Counted from the first letter of the stretch, positions 45,828 to 53,648 are shown. The stretch is 64,000 bases of DNA from Limnobaculum parvum (GCF_003096015.2 NZ_CP029185.2:1522001-1586000); one strand, 5' to 3'. Notes: generated by a model not told the origin, from the sequence alone. Translations and numbers: made by a program.

Positions 45828-47081
45828 ATGGAAAGCAAAGTAGTTGTTCCTGCCACAGGTAAAAAAATTACAGTTAACGCTAATGGCAAACTCACAGTTC
45901 CGCAAGATCCTATCATTCCTTATATCGAAGGAGACGGTATTGGTGTCGATGTAACGCCTGTTATGATTGATGTTGTTGATGCAGCAGTAAAGAAAGCTTA
46001 CGGCGGCGAGAAAAAAATATCTTGGATGGAAATCTATACTGGCGAGAAATCAACTCACGTATATGGTAAAGACATCTGGTTACCTGATGAGACGCTAGAT
46101 TTAATTCGTGAATATAAAGTAGCTATTAAAGGCCCTCTGACAACGCCTGTTGGTGGCGGCATTCGTTCTTTGAACGTAGCATTACGTCAACAGTTGGACC
46201 TCTATATTTGTTTGCGTCCGGTACGTTATTTTGAAGGAACACCAAGTCCGGTTAAGCGTCCTGATCTGACCGATATGGTGATTTTCCGTGAAAACGCAGA
46301 AGATATTTATGCCGGTGTTGAGTGGAAAGCGGGCACCGCTGAAGCGGATAAAGTGATTAAATTCCTGCGTGATGAAATGGGTGTTACTAAAATTCGCTTC
46401 CCACAGCAGTGTGGTATCGGTATTAAACCGTGCTCGGAAGAGGGAACTAAACGCCTGATTCGTGCCGCAATTGAGTATGCAATTGATAACGACCGTGACT
46501 CCGTTACGTTGGTACATAAAGGCAACATCATGAAATTTACCGAAGGCGCTTTTAAAGACTGGGGTTACCAGTTAGCGAAAGAAGAGTTCGGGGGTGAGCT
46601 GCTTGATGGTGGCCCATGGCTGAAGGTTAAAAATCCTAAGACTGGCAAAGACATTATTATCAATGATGTTATTGCTGATGCTTTCCTACAGCAAATTCTG
46701 CTGCGTCCAGAAGAGTATGACGTTATTGCGACGATGAATCTTAATGGTGACTATATTTCTGATGCGTTGGCCGCGCAGGTTGGTGGTATCGGTATTGCGC
46801 CGGGGGCAAACATTGGTGATGATTGTGCGCTGTTTGAAGCGACTCACGGCACAGCGCCAAAATATGCCGGTCAAGATAAGGTGAATCCTGGTTCAGTTAT
46901 CCTGTCTGCGGAGATGATGCTGCGTCATATGGGTTGGACTGAAGCGGCTGATCTAATCATCAAAGGCGTGGAAGGGGCAATTAAGAATAAAACTGTCACT
47001 TATGACTTCGCCCGCATGATGGATGACGCGACAGAGCGCAAATGCAGTGAGTTTGGTCAGGATGTGATTGCTTGCATGTAA
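45828..47081 (+). CDS. icd: Isocitrate dehydrogenase (NADP), 3' end supplied by prophage
   Basis: Oxidises isocitrate to 2-oxoglutarate with NADP in the TCA cycle. ATG 45828 (AGGAG eight bases upstream) gives 417 residues, one more than in E. coli. The phosphorylation-site Ser is in GGGIRSLNVALRQQ (near residue 113) and the substrate Arg/Lys/Asp residues are intact. The last 154 bp before the final codons duplicate at 51626-51779. This copy ends IACM, while the copy outside the element ends IANM, closer to the ENM of E. coli. So the present C terminus was probably contributed by the integrated phage. Confidence 0.96.
   Translation: MESKVVVPATGKKITVNANGKLTVPQDPIIPYIEGDGIGVDVTPVMIDVVDAAVKKAYGGEKKISWMEIYTGEKSTHVYGKDIWLPDETLDLIREYKVAIKGPLTTPVGGGIRSLNVALRQQLDLYICLRPVRYFEGTPSPVKRPDLTDMVIFRENAEDIYAGVEWKAGTAEADKVIKFLRDEMGVTKIRFPQQCGIGIKPCSEEGTKRLIRAAIEYAIDNDRDSVTLVHKGNIMKFTEGAFKDWGYQLAKEEFGGELLDGGPWLKVKNPKTGKDIIINDVIADAFLQQILLRPEEYDVIATMNLNGDYISDALAAQVGGIGIAPGANIGDDCALFEATHGTAPKYAGQDKVNPGSVILSAEMMLRHMGWTEAADLIIKGVEGAIKNKTVTYDFARMMDDATERKCSEFGQDVIACM
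46918..47071. repeat. attL: left copy of 154-bp icd duplication
   Basis: 154 bases identical to 51626-51779. It lies inside the 3' end of the functional icd. Flanks diverge immediately outside (before the TGCTGCG start and after GATTGC). Fits a lambdoid attachment core in icd like those of e14 and phage 21. Confidence 0.9.
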
Positions 47082-47104
47082 TTGCAAAAAGTGTCACAAA
47101 CATT

Positions 47105-47132
47105 AACGGGAGCCTGATGGTTCCCGTTTTTT
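47105..47132 (+). terminator. icd terminator, prophage-side copy
   Basis: AACGGGA and TTCCCGTT arms with a TTTTTT tail, 24 bp after the icd stop. Its twin behind the displaced icd end is at 51814-51844. Confidence 0.8.
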
Positions 47133-47151
47133 ATTGTTAGCTCGCTATCTA

Positions 47152-47185
47152 TTATCAAAACATTATCAAAACGTTTTATCAAAAC
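47152..47185. repeat. Three TTATCAAAAC repeats, putative integrase arm sites (left)
   Basis: Exact 10-mers at 47152, 47163 and 47176, spaced 11 and 13 bp, between the icd core and the integrase stop. A fourth exact copy is at 51497-51506 in the right arm. Position and spacing resemble lambda P' arm sites. Confidence 0.65.
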
Positions 47186-47192
47186 CCCTCAC

Positions 47193-47632
47193 TTAAACGG
47201 CTATAACAATCCAGTTTTTACCCCGGTCATCATGGTACTGTTCTGTCTGTCTCTGAGATTTGTGACCCAACAGTAATTGGGTATTTATTCCCTGCTCACC
47301 GTATAACCTTTCTGATAGTGACCGTTGTTCATGGAATGTTGCTGGTGTGCCATTACTCCAATCAATTCCAGTTAGGTCCAGAGCCTTACTGAAGTTGGTT
47401 GAGAGTGTATTAGGGCTAACTTGTCCACCACGTTTCGCCATTGATGTTGGCTTGGTATAGTGAACAAGATAATGGCTCACTACGCGATCGCGGCATTTTG
47501 TGATCACATCCTTTAACATCCAGTTAATGGCGTGACATTTTATAGAAAGGGGGATCGCCAGTTTTGCCCTAGTCTTTTCCTGCACAATATGTATGTAAGT
47601 ACCCCATCCAAACGCCTCATTCACTTTTAGAG
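47193..47632 (-). pseudogene. Integrase of the icd element, N-terminally truncated
   Basis: C-terminal catalytic half of a lambda/e14-type tyrosine integrase: VQEKTRAKLAIPL (beta-hairpin Lys), TFHEQRSLSERLYGEQG (HxxR), LLLGHK and nucleophile Tyr in TEQYHDDRGK. The N-terminal domains and first catalytic Arg are gone. The frame stays open to 47675 but the last 14 codons are antisense to the fibre fragment, so the break is near 47632. Inactive as integrase. Its 3' end faces the icd core, as in e14. Confidence 0.85.
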
Positions 47633-47903
47633 ATCTTCTGACATACTGATTATATCCCCAGAGGAGATTGTCCACTTCCCTATATTTAGGAAAGAAAGCG
47701 ATATAAATTTAGGATTAATTGCCCAGAATGTCAGAGACGCTATCCCCCTAGCCGTGCATGGGGAAGAGTTAGCTGATGATATTACGTTAGAAAAGCCACT
47801 AACGCTAAATACAACTGCATTAATTGCGGTACTAATTGGGGCCATTAAAGAACTAAATTCGAAAGTTGATGAGTTGGTTGCCAAATTGGATTCTATAAAT
47901 TAA
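47631..47903 (+). pseudogene. Phage tail-fibre C-terminal chaperone (S74-like) fragment
   Basis: About 90 codons: IVHFPIFRKESDINLGLIAQ, NVRDAIPLAVHGEE, then a predicted coiled coil IAVLIGAIKELNSKVDELVA and stop. The GLIAQ-V motif followed by a helix is the peptidase S74 intramolecular chaperone end of tail spikes and fibres. No start; an in-frame stop at 47628 closes it. The fibre gene body has been deleted. Confidence 0.75.
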
Positions 47904-47995
47904 CTCAGAGATAAGTAATATTTATCATAAAATCAATACACTAAAACGATAAAGCCCACTTGAGTGGGCTGTTCAGTTGTGATGAATGAGAATAA

Positions 47996-49882
47996 TTATT
48001 CATTTATAGCTGACTTCAAAATCATTTTTGACACATAGGCTGATCCTTCTGGGGTCATATGACCATAATCCCATACAATCGGAGTGTTATTATCATCAAC
48101 TTTTGCTAGGCAAATATCTCCTTTACAGAGCTTGTTAAGCAAAGAGATATATTCAACATTTTCACTATTATTGTATTTTTTCTGCATTTTTGCGTCAGTT
48201 TGGAAAAAGTCGCGATTTAAAGCAACATCAGCAAACATTCGTTCACTTTTATTCCAATGCCTAGCGGCAATAACGGCTGGTAAAGCAATGTCATACTGTG
48301 TTATTGGACCTACAATAATGATTTTCTTTACGCGAATTTCTTTGAGTTTTTGGATAATAGCATCGTAGTCATTAAGGTCATGATGTGCACGCTGGGCCAT
48401 TATAACAATATCCGGGTGAAGATTTGCTATTGAACTCAGTGCTTCTTTGTTGGATCTATCGCACGATATAGTAACCTCTCCTTTTGTCTCCGTGTCAGGT
48501 ATTATGCCGGGCTTGCATGATGATGATGCCACTTGATAAAACGGTAGATCTTTAAAGACACTTCTGATCCCTTGACCTAATGCCTGAGCATGAGAGTCTC
48601 CCCAAACAAAAACACCACCAATGCCTTTTTTCTCTACACATGAATGATCAATATATTCTTTAGCTTTGTTAGTAACAGCATCATAAAAATTACATTTTTC
48701 GAGGAAACTATCCTTCATACTTTGGGTAAAATATTTGTCGGGAGAATAGATCGTGGGGTAAACCGCTTTCTTATCCTGAGCCAAGCTTCTTGCGCTCACA
48801 TCTGCACCATAGGTGACCCAGACAGAACTGAACAATGCAATGACTAAGGCAACACATGATAAAATATATTTTAAATTAAATGACTTTGATTTATTTTCGA
48901 TAATCATATATGAAAAAAAGCCGGCTACCAAAGATGCCAGCATTCCACTAATGACATATCTATAATCGTTCAACATTGAGTTTGTATAAAGTAATACAAC
49001 AATAGGCCAGTGCCATAGATAAATGGAATATGACGCACTACCTATCTTTTGGAAAAAGTAGTTACTAGTGAAAAAGGAATTATTATTGTTTGCAATAATA
49101 ACCATTAAAGCTCCCAACACAGGCACTGTTGTAAGCATGCTAGGCCAAGTATCTTTATTACTGAAGAGGGTGTATGACAATACAATCAGCAGTAAACCTG
49201 CCAATTCAGTATATTTTTTTTGTTTTTGCGACAAGCTAAAGTTATATAGGTATGCCACTCCCCCAATTATCATTTCCCAAGCGCGAGTGGGTATAAGATA
49301 AAATGACATTGAAGGCCAGCGTGGAGATAAAACAAGACATAAAGAGAAACTTACGAATAGCACACACATTACAATAGATCGAGCCTTTGCAAGGCCAAAT
49401 ATGTTTCTGGCAAAGATGACTATCAGAGGATAGATCAGATAGAACTGCCATTCTACTGATAGTGACCAAGTGTGGAGTAGCCACTTAGAAAATGAGTCTA
49501 CAGCAAAATATGAGGCCTCGTTCCAATATATTATATTGGATATAAATAGAAGACTTGTCCCGCTATGCAAAGAAAGCAATCTGTAGTCGTTTGGGGCAAG
49601 ATAAAACCACCCAAATATAAGCAAGACTACACATAATGTGAGTAGCGCAGGAATTATCCTCCTACACCTTGCTGCATAAAATTTTGTCAGCGAAAAGGTT
49701 TCTTTTTCACATCCGGAGAAGATTATTTTTGTCATTAGGAAACCCGAAATGACAAAGAAAACATCAACTCCAGCAAACCCACCAGGCAAGAGCGTGTGGT
49801 TAAAATGGAAGACAAGAACACCCAAGATAGCTATAGCTCTTAGGCCATTTATATCCTTTCTAAACTCCATACTTTTCTCCAA
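47996..49882 (-). CDS. Acyltransferase-3/SGNH membrane protein, O-antigen acetylase type
   Basis: 628 residues. The N-terminal Acyltransferase_3 domain (about 1-360) has ten or so membrane helices and the family start FRKDINGLRAIAILGVLVFH, then FFVISGFLMTKII with the conserved Arg-x10-His region. The C-terminal SGNH-like periplasmic domain has the Ser block WGDSHAQAL near residue 430 and the DYGHMTPEG His block near 610. Such OafA/Oac-type proteins O-acetylate surface polysaccharide. It is AT-rich, sits in the prophage remnant, and is a likely lysogenic-conversion gene. Confidence 0.88.
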   Translation of the reverse strand: MEKSMEFRKDINGLRAIAILGVLVFHFNHTLLPGGFAGVDVFFVISGFLMTKIIFSGCEKETFSLTKFYAARCRRIIPALLTLCVVLLIFGWFYLAPNDYRLLSLHSGTSLLFISNIIYWNEASYFAVDSFSKWLLHTWSLSVEWQFYLIYPLIVIFARNIFGLAKARSIVMCVLFVSFSLCLVLSPRWPSMSFYLIPTRAWEMIIGGVAYLYNFSLSQKQKKYTELAGLLLIVLSYTLFSNKDTWPSMLTTVPVLGALMVIIANNNNSFFTSNYFFQKIGSASYSIYLWHWPIVVLLYTNSMLNDYRYVISGMLASLVAGFFSYMIIENKSKSFNLKYILSCVALVIALFSSVWVTYGADVSARSLAQDKKAVYPTIYSPDKYFTQSMKDSFLEKCNFYDAVTNKAKEYIDHSCVEKKGIGGVFVWGDSHAQALGQGIRSVFKDLPFYQVASSSCKPGIIPDTETKGEVTISCDRSNKEALSSIANLHPDIVIMAQRAHHDLNDYDAIIQKLKEIRVKKIIIVGPITQYDIALPAVIAARHWNKSERMFADVALNRDFFQTDAKMQKKYNNSENVEYISLLNKLCKGDICLAKVDDNNTPIVWDYGHMTPEGSAYVSKMILKSAINE

Positions 49883-50029
49883 CTTGTTAACGCACTGGAT
49901 TATATAGCAAAGATGTTTCGATTCATAAGTTATGTTAAGTGTAAGAGGCTTATTATACAGAATAGCCTAGAATATCAGTATTATAAAAAAATGAGCCGCG
50001 AGTCATCTGCGGCTCTTTTCAAATCCTAC

Positions 50030-50647
50030 CTATGCTGATTTATTCATTAGATATTCATTGCGCCGGTAAAGCTGCTCTACAGCTGCAGTGATAAATGAAT
50101 ACAATTCCTCACTCGTCACATACATTTCACCAGTGGCCACCTTAGCCGCCATTTCTTTTACTAACATTACGCAGGCATCATCCGGTACTGGAACGGCGCT
50201 TTGCCTTCCATCACAGATACTGACCAGAAAGCGCTTAGGTAAGGCAGAAATAACAGGTTCTTGGATCTTCTGGATAAAATAACTGTCTTCTAGCTTCTCA
50301 AATACTTCCCATGCCTGATCGGTTTCCAGCATCTTTGCGTGTCTGGCTGCGCCACGTTCGGTCCATAATATGAGGTGCTTTGCTCTGTTAGCGACTAAGT
50401 TACTTTGAGTAACCTTGTTATCAACTAAGTAACTTTGAGTTACTCTGTTTTTGAAATCCTTTAGTTCTGAGCCTTCCAGCTTAAAATAATGTTTACCTAA
50501 AATAAAACGATCAGTATTTCTGTAGTGATTAACTTTAATGCTGTTTGTCTCAGTACCATATAACCGTGCTAATAATTCGGTTGTAATAACAGGATGGTTG
50601 TTATGAGTAACGACAGAAAGGCTTGATACAGGCAATTGATCAGTCAT
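50030..50647 (-). CDS. ORF6N-domain phage protein with internal repeats
   Basis: 205 residues. The first half is an ORF6N domain: TELLARLYGTETNSIKVNHY then FILGKHYFKLEGSELKDFK, ending LILWTERGAARHAKML and QAWEVFEKLEDSYF. Between them lie two copies of a decapeptide-like unit VTQSYLVDNK and VTQSNLVANR. Members are phage anti-repressor or regulatory proteins with a probable DNA-binding role. The C-terminal half (KEMAAKVATGEMYVTSEELY) is unassigned. Intact, downstream of a 440-bp regulatory-looking gap. Confidence 0.8.
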   Translation of the reverse strand: MTDQLPVSSLSVVTHNNHPVITTELLARLYGTETNSIKVNHYRNTDRFILGKHYFKLEGSELKDFKNRVTQSYLVDNKVTQSNLVANRAKHLILWTERGAARHAKMLETDQAWEVFEKLEDSYFIQKIQEPVISALPKRFLVSICDGRQSAVPVPDDACVMLVKEMAAKVATGEMYVTSEELYSFITAAVEQLYRRNEYLMNKSA

Positions 50648-51027
50648 GATCTTGACCTCGATAATTGATTGTTTAAATCACCACTTACGAGACCAATCGT
50701 TGGGTTGTGAACTGGACAAGGTTGGTCTACTGGTCAATTATCGAACCCCAGCGCTCTTTCGAGCCCTCACCCAGCCCACCATAGACTAGATGTAAAAAAA
50801 CTGCTCACGCAGTTTAGTGCGATAAATTGATATTCAGGAGACCAATCCCAGCACTGAATGAGTCAGTGCGTGGTCACTATAGCCTCGAATATCTGAATTA
50901 GTCAAATTGTTGAGCGCTGACAAACTAGTGAATAGTTTCACCATTGTTACGCCATAGTTTCGCTATGAGGGTAAACAGAGAGAGAGATAAAAACCAGCCA
51001 CAATTGACTGGTTTTTATGGAGGAATT
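50648..51027. other. Regulatory-looking gap in the icd element
   Basis: About 380 bp without a gene. Features: a palindrome GCACTGA-ATGAG-TCAGTGC at 50851-50869, suitable for a repressor operator, and the tRNA-type terminator at 50989-51016. It holds the promoter of the ORF6N gene. Confidence 0.5.
50989..51016 (-). terminator. Terminator behind tRNA-Pro half
   Basis: AAAAACCAG and CTGGTTTTT arms. On the minus strand it follows the tRNA-Pro fragment by 11 bp and ends in a T-run, like a normal tRNA terminator. Confidence 0.75.
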
Positions 51028-51072
51028 TGGTCGGCACGAGAGGATTTGAACCTCCGCCCCCTGACACCCCAT
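51028..51072 (-). pseudogene. 3' half of tRNA-Pro(GGG)
   Basis: On the minus strand: ATGGGGTGTCAGGG, then CGGAGGTTCAAATCCTC, then TCGTGCCGACCA. This equals the anticodon loop through CCA of E. coli proL with about two differences. The 5' half is absent (ATG-rich coding of the next gene follows instead). A tRNA 3' half with terminator is the mark of an attachment site. Confidence 0.85.
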
Positions 51073-51085
51073 GAAAGAGCTATAA

Positions 51086-51385
51086 CTACAGCCAGTTACG
51101 AATATCTGTGGCAATAGCTCTAACTTGAGCTAATTTATCTTTATCCGAAGGTGTATCAGGAAGTTTTAGCTCATCAAGTAACCACTCGTCGCTGTCTTCA
51201 ATATAAACCCCAGGATCTGAGGCGTAATCATCGCGTGCAGTAAGGATATTTCGTACCTTATTAATGGCACTATCACGAGAATATCCATGTTTTAAAATTA
51301 GTATTGCTGCTTTTTCAGCAATAAGATCTTTCATCTGTTCGTTGAAATCGCTTTCCTGCTGTTCTGTAATCCAATCATCAGCCAT
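51086..51385 (-). CDS. Unrecognised 99-residue acidic protein
   Basis: Starts MADDWITEQQESDFNEQMKD with GGAGA ribosome site before ATG 51385. Mostly helical and acidic, with IRNWL at the C terminus. No membrane or signal segment and no family I recognise. Its stop lies 14 bp before the tRNA-Pro half, so it probably belongs to the element that used the proline tRNA as attachment site. Confidence 0.65.
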   Translation of the reverse strand: MADDWITEQQESDFNEQMKDLIAEKAAILILKHGYSRDSAINKVRNILTARDDYASDPGVYIEDSDEWLLDELKLPDTPSDKDKLAQVRAIATDIRNWL

Positions 51386-51496
51386 GATAACTCTCCTTGA
51401 TGCAGTGTATAAATATCGATTATCAATATGAAGATACTAGTCAAAAATGTAATGCTACACAATTAAAATACCAGTTAAAACTTCAGTAAATTATCA

Positions 51497-51506
51497 TTAT
51501 CAAAAC
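51497..51506. repeat. Fourth TTATCAAAAC repeat, right arm
   Basis: Exact match to the three left-arm repeats at 47152-47185. It lies 120 bp inside the right icd copy, where a P-arm integrase site would be. Confidence 0.55.
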
Positions 51507-51625
51507 TCAAAAATAGTTTCTATAAGTCAATGAGTTATAAATACCCTCAAACCGTTCAATCTTATTGTTGAAATTATGACTTTTTGATTACAATTCAATT
51601 GGTTAATTAATATCTACCAATCTAC

Positions 51626-51789
51626 TGCTGCGTCATATGGGTTGGACTGAAGCGGCTGATCTAATCATCAAAGGCGTGGAAGGGGCAATTAAGAATAAAA
51701 CTGTCACTTATGACTTCGCCCGCATGATGGATGACGCGACAGAGCGCAAATGCAGTGAGTTTGGTCAGGATGTGATTGCGAATATGTAA
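51626..51789 (+). pseudogene. Displaced 3' end of icd (attR)
   Basis: The 154-bp duplication (51626-51779) continues through codons for ANM and a stop at 51789. No start or upstream coding. It is the host's original icd end pushed away by the integration; the ending resembles E. coli ICD more than the functional copy does. Confidence 0.9.
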
Positions 51790-51813
51790 TCATACTCGCT
51801 AAATTAACTCATT

Positions 51814-51844
51814 AATCGGGAGCGTAATGCTCCCGATTTTTTTT
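51814..51844 (+). terminator. Original icd terminator
   Basis: AATCGGGAGC and GCTCCCGATT arms followed by TTTTTTTT, 25 bp after the displaced icd stop. Confidence 0.88.
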
Positions 51845-52410
51845 ACTTTGAGTAAAGCTATCGTTTACTTTTAATACAAATGTTTGTTTTTGGATCTCAA
51901 TGACTTTTTTCGGATGTAATTACCGAACAAGGAGTTAGAAGCATTGAATATCAAAATATTAAGATAGATATAATGTGTTCTAGTACGAAAAAATCTATTT
52001 TCTTAGGTTAATAATTTATTTCTGAACGTTTGACACAATTTATGGCATTATCGTCAGTGTAAAGTATTTTTAGTTTCCAGCAACTGTCTAAAAAATGATT
52101 TAATCGAAGCCATTGAATACGTTATTGCAAATAGTGAATTTTATAAATTGAAAAAGAGGATATAGTCTATTTTTTATATCTAACATGGTTTTTTATATTA
52201 ATTTTTCTTTTTCAAGCATTAAATGAATTCGTTTTTTAACAACAAAATCACTAATGATTTCTTAAAATAGGCATAGATAAAATTTGATTTGGCTATTGAT
52301 TATTCTAAAGCTTTATCGGTAGTATACTTAGATTATTTATAATAATAAATTATGTAATTAAAATAGTCTAAGTGTTATTCTCATTGGGAAAAACTAAGGG
52401 AGAGATTGTT
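51845..52410. other. AT-rich stretch right of the prophage scar
   Basis: About 570 bp, strongly AT-rich, with no ORF I can support. It holds the promoter of the next gene. Confidence 0.4.
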
Positions 52411-52902
52411 TTGAAAATCAATAGAGATCTGCAAAACACGATATTGAAGATTCTATCTAACGTATACCCGAATAATATTCATCGAGAGGAATGGCTACCA
52501 TTGCTTTCAGTCGCTGGTGATAAAGATACTCTTGTTGCTAATTTACTCTATCTTGAAGAACATAAGCTTTTATCCAGCGGGATCACTCGTTGTGTGAACG
52601 ATTATATGATTAATTTGGGACAGTTACGCATTACAAATAGGGGCCTAGACTTTCTCCTTAATGATGGGGGAGTGAATGCGATACTGGATGTTTCAATGAT
52701 TAAATATCACGATGATACAATTCAGTGCTTTAATGATTTTATAGAAAAATCAAATTTAGATGATATTGATAAGTCGAAGCTGACGACTAAATTAAAATCA
52801 CTACCGGTCGATACGATCAAAGATATTGCCATTAAGTTAATCGACAATGGGTTAGAAAGAATGCCTGATGGAGCGCATTGGCTTGGCAGGGTGCTTTTAT
52901 AA
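52411..52902 (+). CDS. Unrecognised 163-residue protein with winged-helix look
   Basis: TTG 52411 is chosen because GGGAG lies upstream; the frame is open to a GTG at 52372. The N-terminal part (LYLEEHKLLSSG then LRITNRGLDFLLNDGG) reads like a winged helix with a wing between two strands. The C-terminal helix LPVDTIKDIAIKLIDNGLER is amphipathic and may mediate assembly. AT-rich, alone, next to the icd attachment site. I do not recognise the family; likely acquired cargo. Confidence 0.6.
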   Translation: MKINRDLQNTILKILSNVYPNNIHREEWLPLLSVAGDKDTLVANLLYLEEHKLLSSGITRCVNDYMINLGQLRITNRGLDFLLNDGGVNAILDVSMIKYHDDTIQCFNDFIEKSNLDDIDKSKLTTKLKSLPVDTIKDIAIKLIDNGLERMPDGAHWLGRVLL

Positions 52903-52928
52903 GTAAGCAATAAATATGTCACCGTAAG

Positions 52929-52950
52929 TGGGAGTATCGTCTCCCATTTC
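52929..52950 (+). terminator. Terminator after the 163-residue gene
   Basis: TGGGAG and CTCCCA arms around TATCGT, followed by TTTC. Weak T-run. Confidence 0.55.
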
Positions 52951-53032
52951 TACGAATATAATTAGTAGGGCCTATTTATTTCTTAATGACACAAATATAT
53001 GGATTGGTGTCAAAAACAAAACCAGCATATCT

Positions 53033-53061
53033 ATTACCCTATTCATTTATAATAGGGTAAT
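53033..53061. repeat. Perfect 11-bp inverted repeat
   Basis: ATTACCCTATT and AATAGGGTAAT flank a 7-nt loop. No T-run on either side, so not a typical terminator. Confidence 0.6.
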
Positions 53062-53088
53062 CCCCCGAAAAATCAGAGTGTCCTTAAG

Positions 53089-53104
53089 TGTGATAAATAT
53101 CACA
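53089..53104. promoter_or_regulatory. CRP-binding site, perfect core, orphan
   Basis: TGTGATAAATATCACA matches TGTGA-N6-TCACA exactly, flanked by AAG and TAA as in strong sites. No gene start lies within 1.4 kb on the plus strand; both neighbours end here. Confidence 0.65.
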
Positions 53105-53417
53105 TAATTCAGTTGTGTGTGATTTTAGCCGCATAAGAATAAACATCAACACTTCTATTTCTATTTTTTGATTTGTACACATAAATGATCTGGATAAGGT
53201 CGTGAGCAGTTACAGATCGTGTTTGATTGATATTGTTAAATTGTAGTAACGATGGCGCTTAAGTCCGGCGAATGCTCTATCAATGAAATGGTCGGTTGTT
53301 TATTGGGGCTATCGAGTGGGGTAAGAACCAGAAAAGCAAAAAATGACTTATTTAACCAAAGAGCACCCCTATTTATTAGCGAGTACTCTTCAGTCAGATG
53401 ACCCTGAGTAAGCTGAC

Positions 53418-53648
53418 TTATTTTTCATTAGCAATGTAGGGTAACTTACCTAAGTGGTAAGGATTGCTGCGATAGAAATCGACGCGTTGTTTAAAGTACT
53501 CCCGAAGGTTGATAGGAATTAACGCTTCGATTTCACGAAAATTAAACGGCATACCATAACGTTCTTTATACACAATACCTGATGCATGCAGATTAACATC
53601 GATTTTTTCACGGTCTTCTTTTGGAAGATCTGCCAGATTATGACCCAT
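53418..53648 (-). CDS. holE: DNA polymerase III theta subunit HolE
   Basis: Stabilises the epsilon proofreading subunit in the polymerase III core. 76 residues as in E. coli. Pattern NLADLPKEDREKIDVNLHAS, then VYKERYGMPFN and HLGKLPYIANEK follows E. coli HolE throughout. Start ATG 53648 with AGGAG upstream. Stands alone. Confidence 0.9.
   Translation of the reverse strand: MGHNLADLPKEDREKIDVNLHASGIVYKERYGMPFNFREIEALIPINLREYFKQRVDFYRSNPYHLGKLPYIANEK

Larger units (their letters stand above)
46918..51779. mobile_element. Prophage remnant integrated in icd
   Basis: About 4.9 kb bounded by the perfect 154-bp icd duplication. Inside: integrase arm repeats, an integrase C-terminal fragment, a tail-fibre C-terminal fragment, an acyltransferase, an ORF6N protein, a tRNA-Pro half with terminator and an unknown gene. 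No replication, head or lysis genes remain, so most of the phage was deleted between the integrase and the fibre. Confidence 0.88.
52951..53417. other. Gene-free convergent intergenic region with CRP site and hairpin
   Basis: 470 bp between the ends of two convergent genes. It contains a perfect 11-bp hairpin (53033-53061) and a perfect CRP site (53089-53104), unexpected where no promoter is needed. A 49-codon ORF from ATG 53250 has no ribosome site and is not called. Confidence 0.5.

Noticed and set aside
47633..47675. Extension of the integrase ORF to an ATG-like start at 47675
   Set aside because: These codons are antisense to the tail-fibre fragment and match no integrase; the open frame is accidental.
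53250..53399. 49-codon ORF from ATG in the convergent gap before holE
   Set aside because: No Shine-Dalgarno and composition not convincing; kept only as part of the gene-free region.
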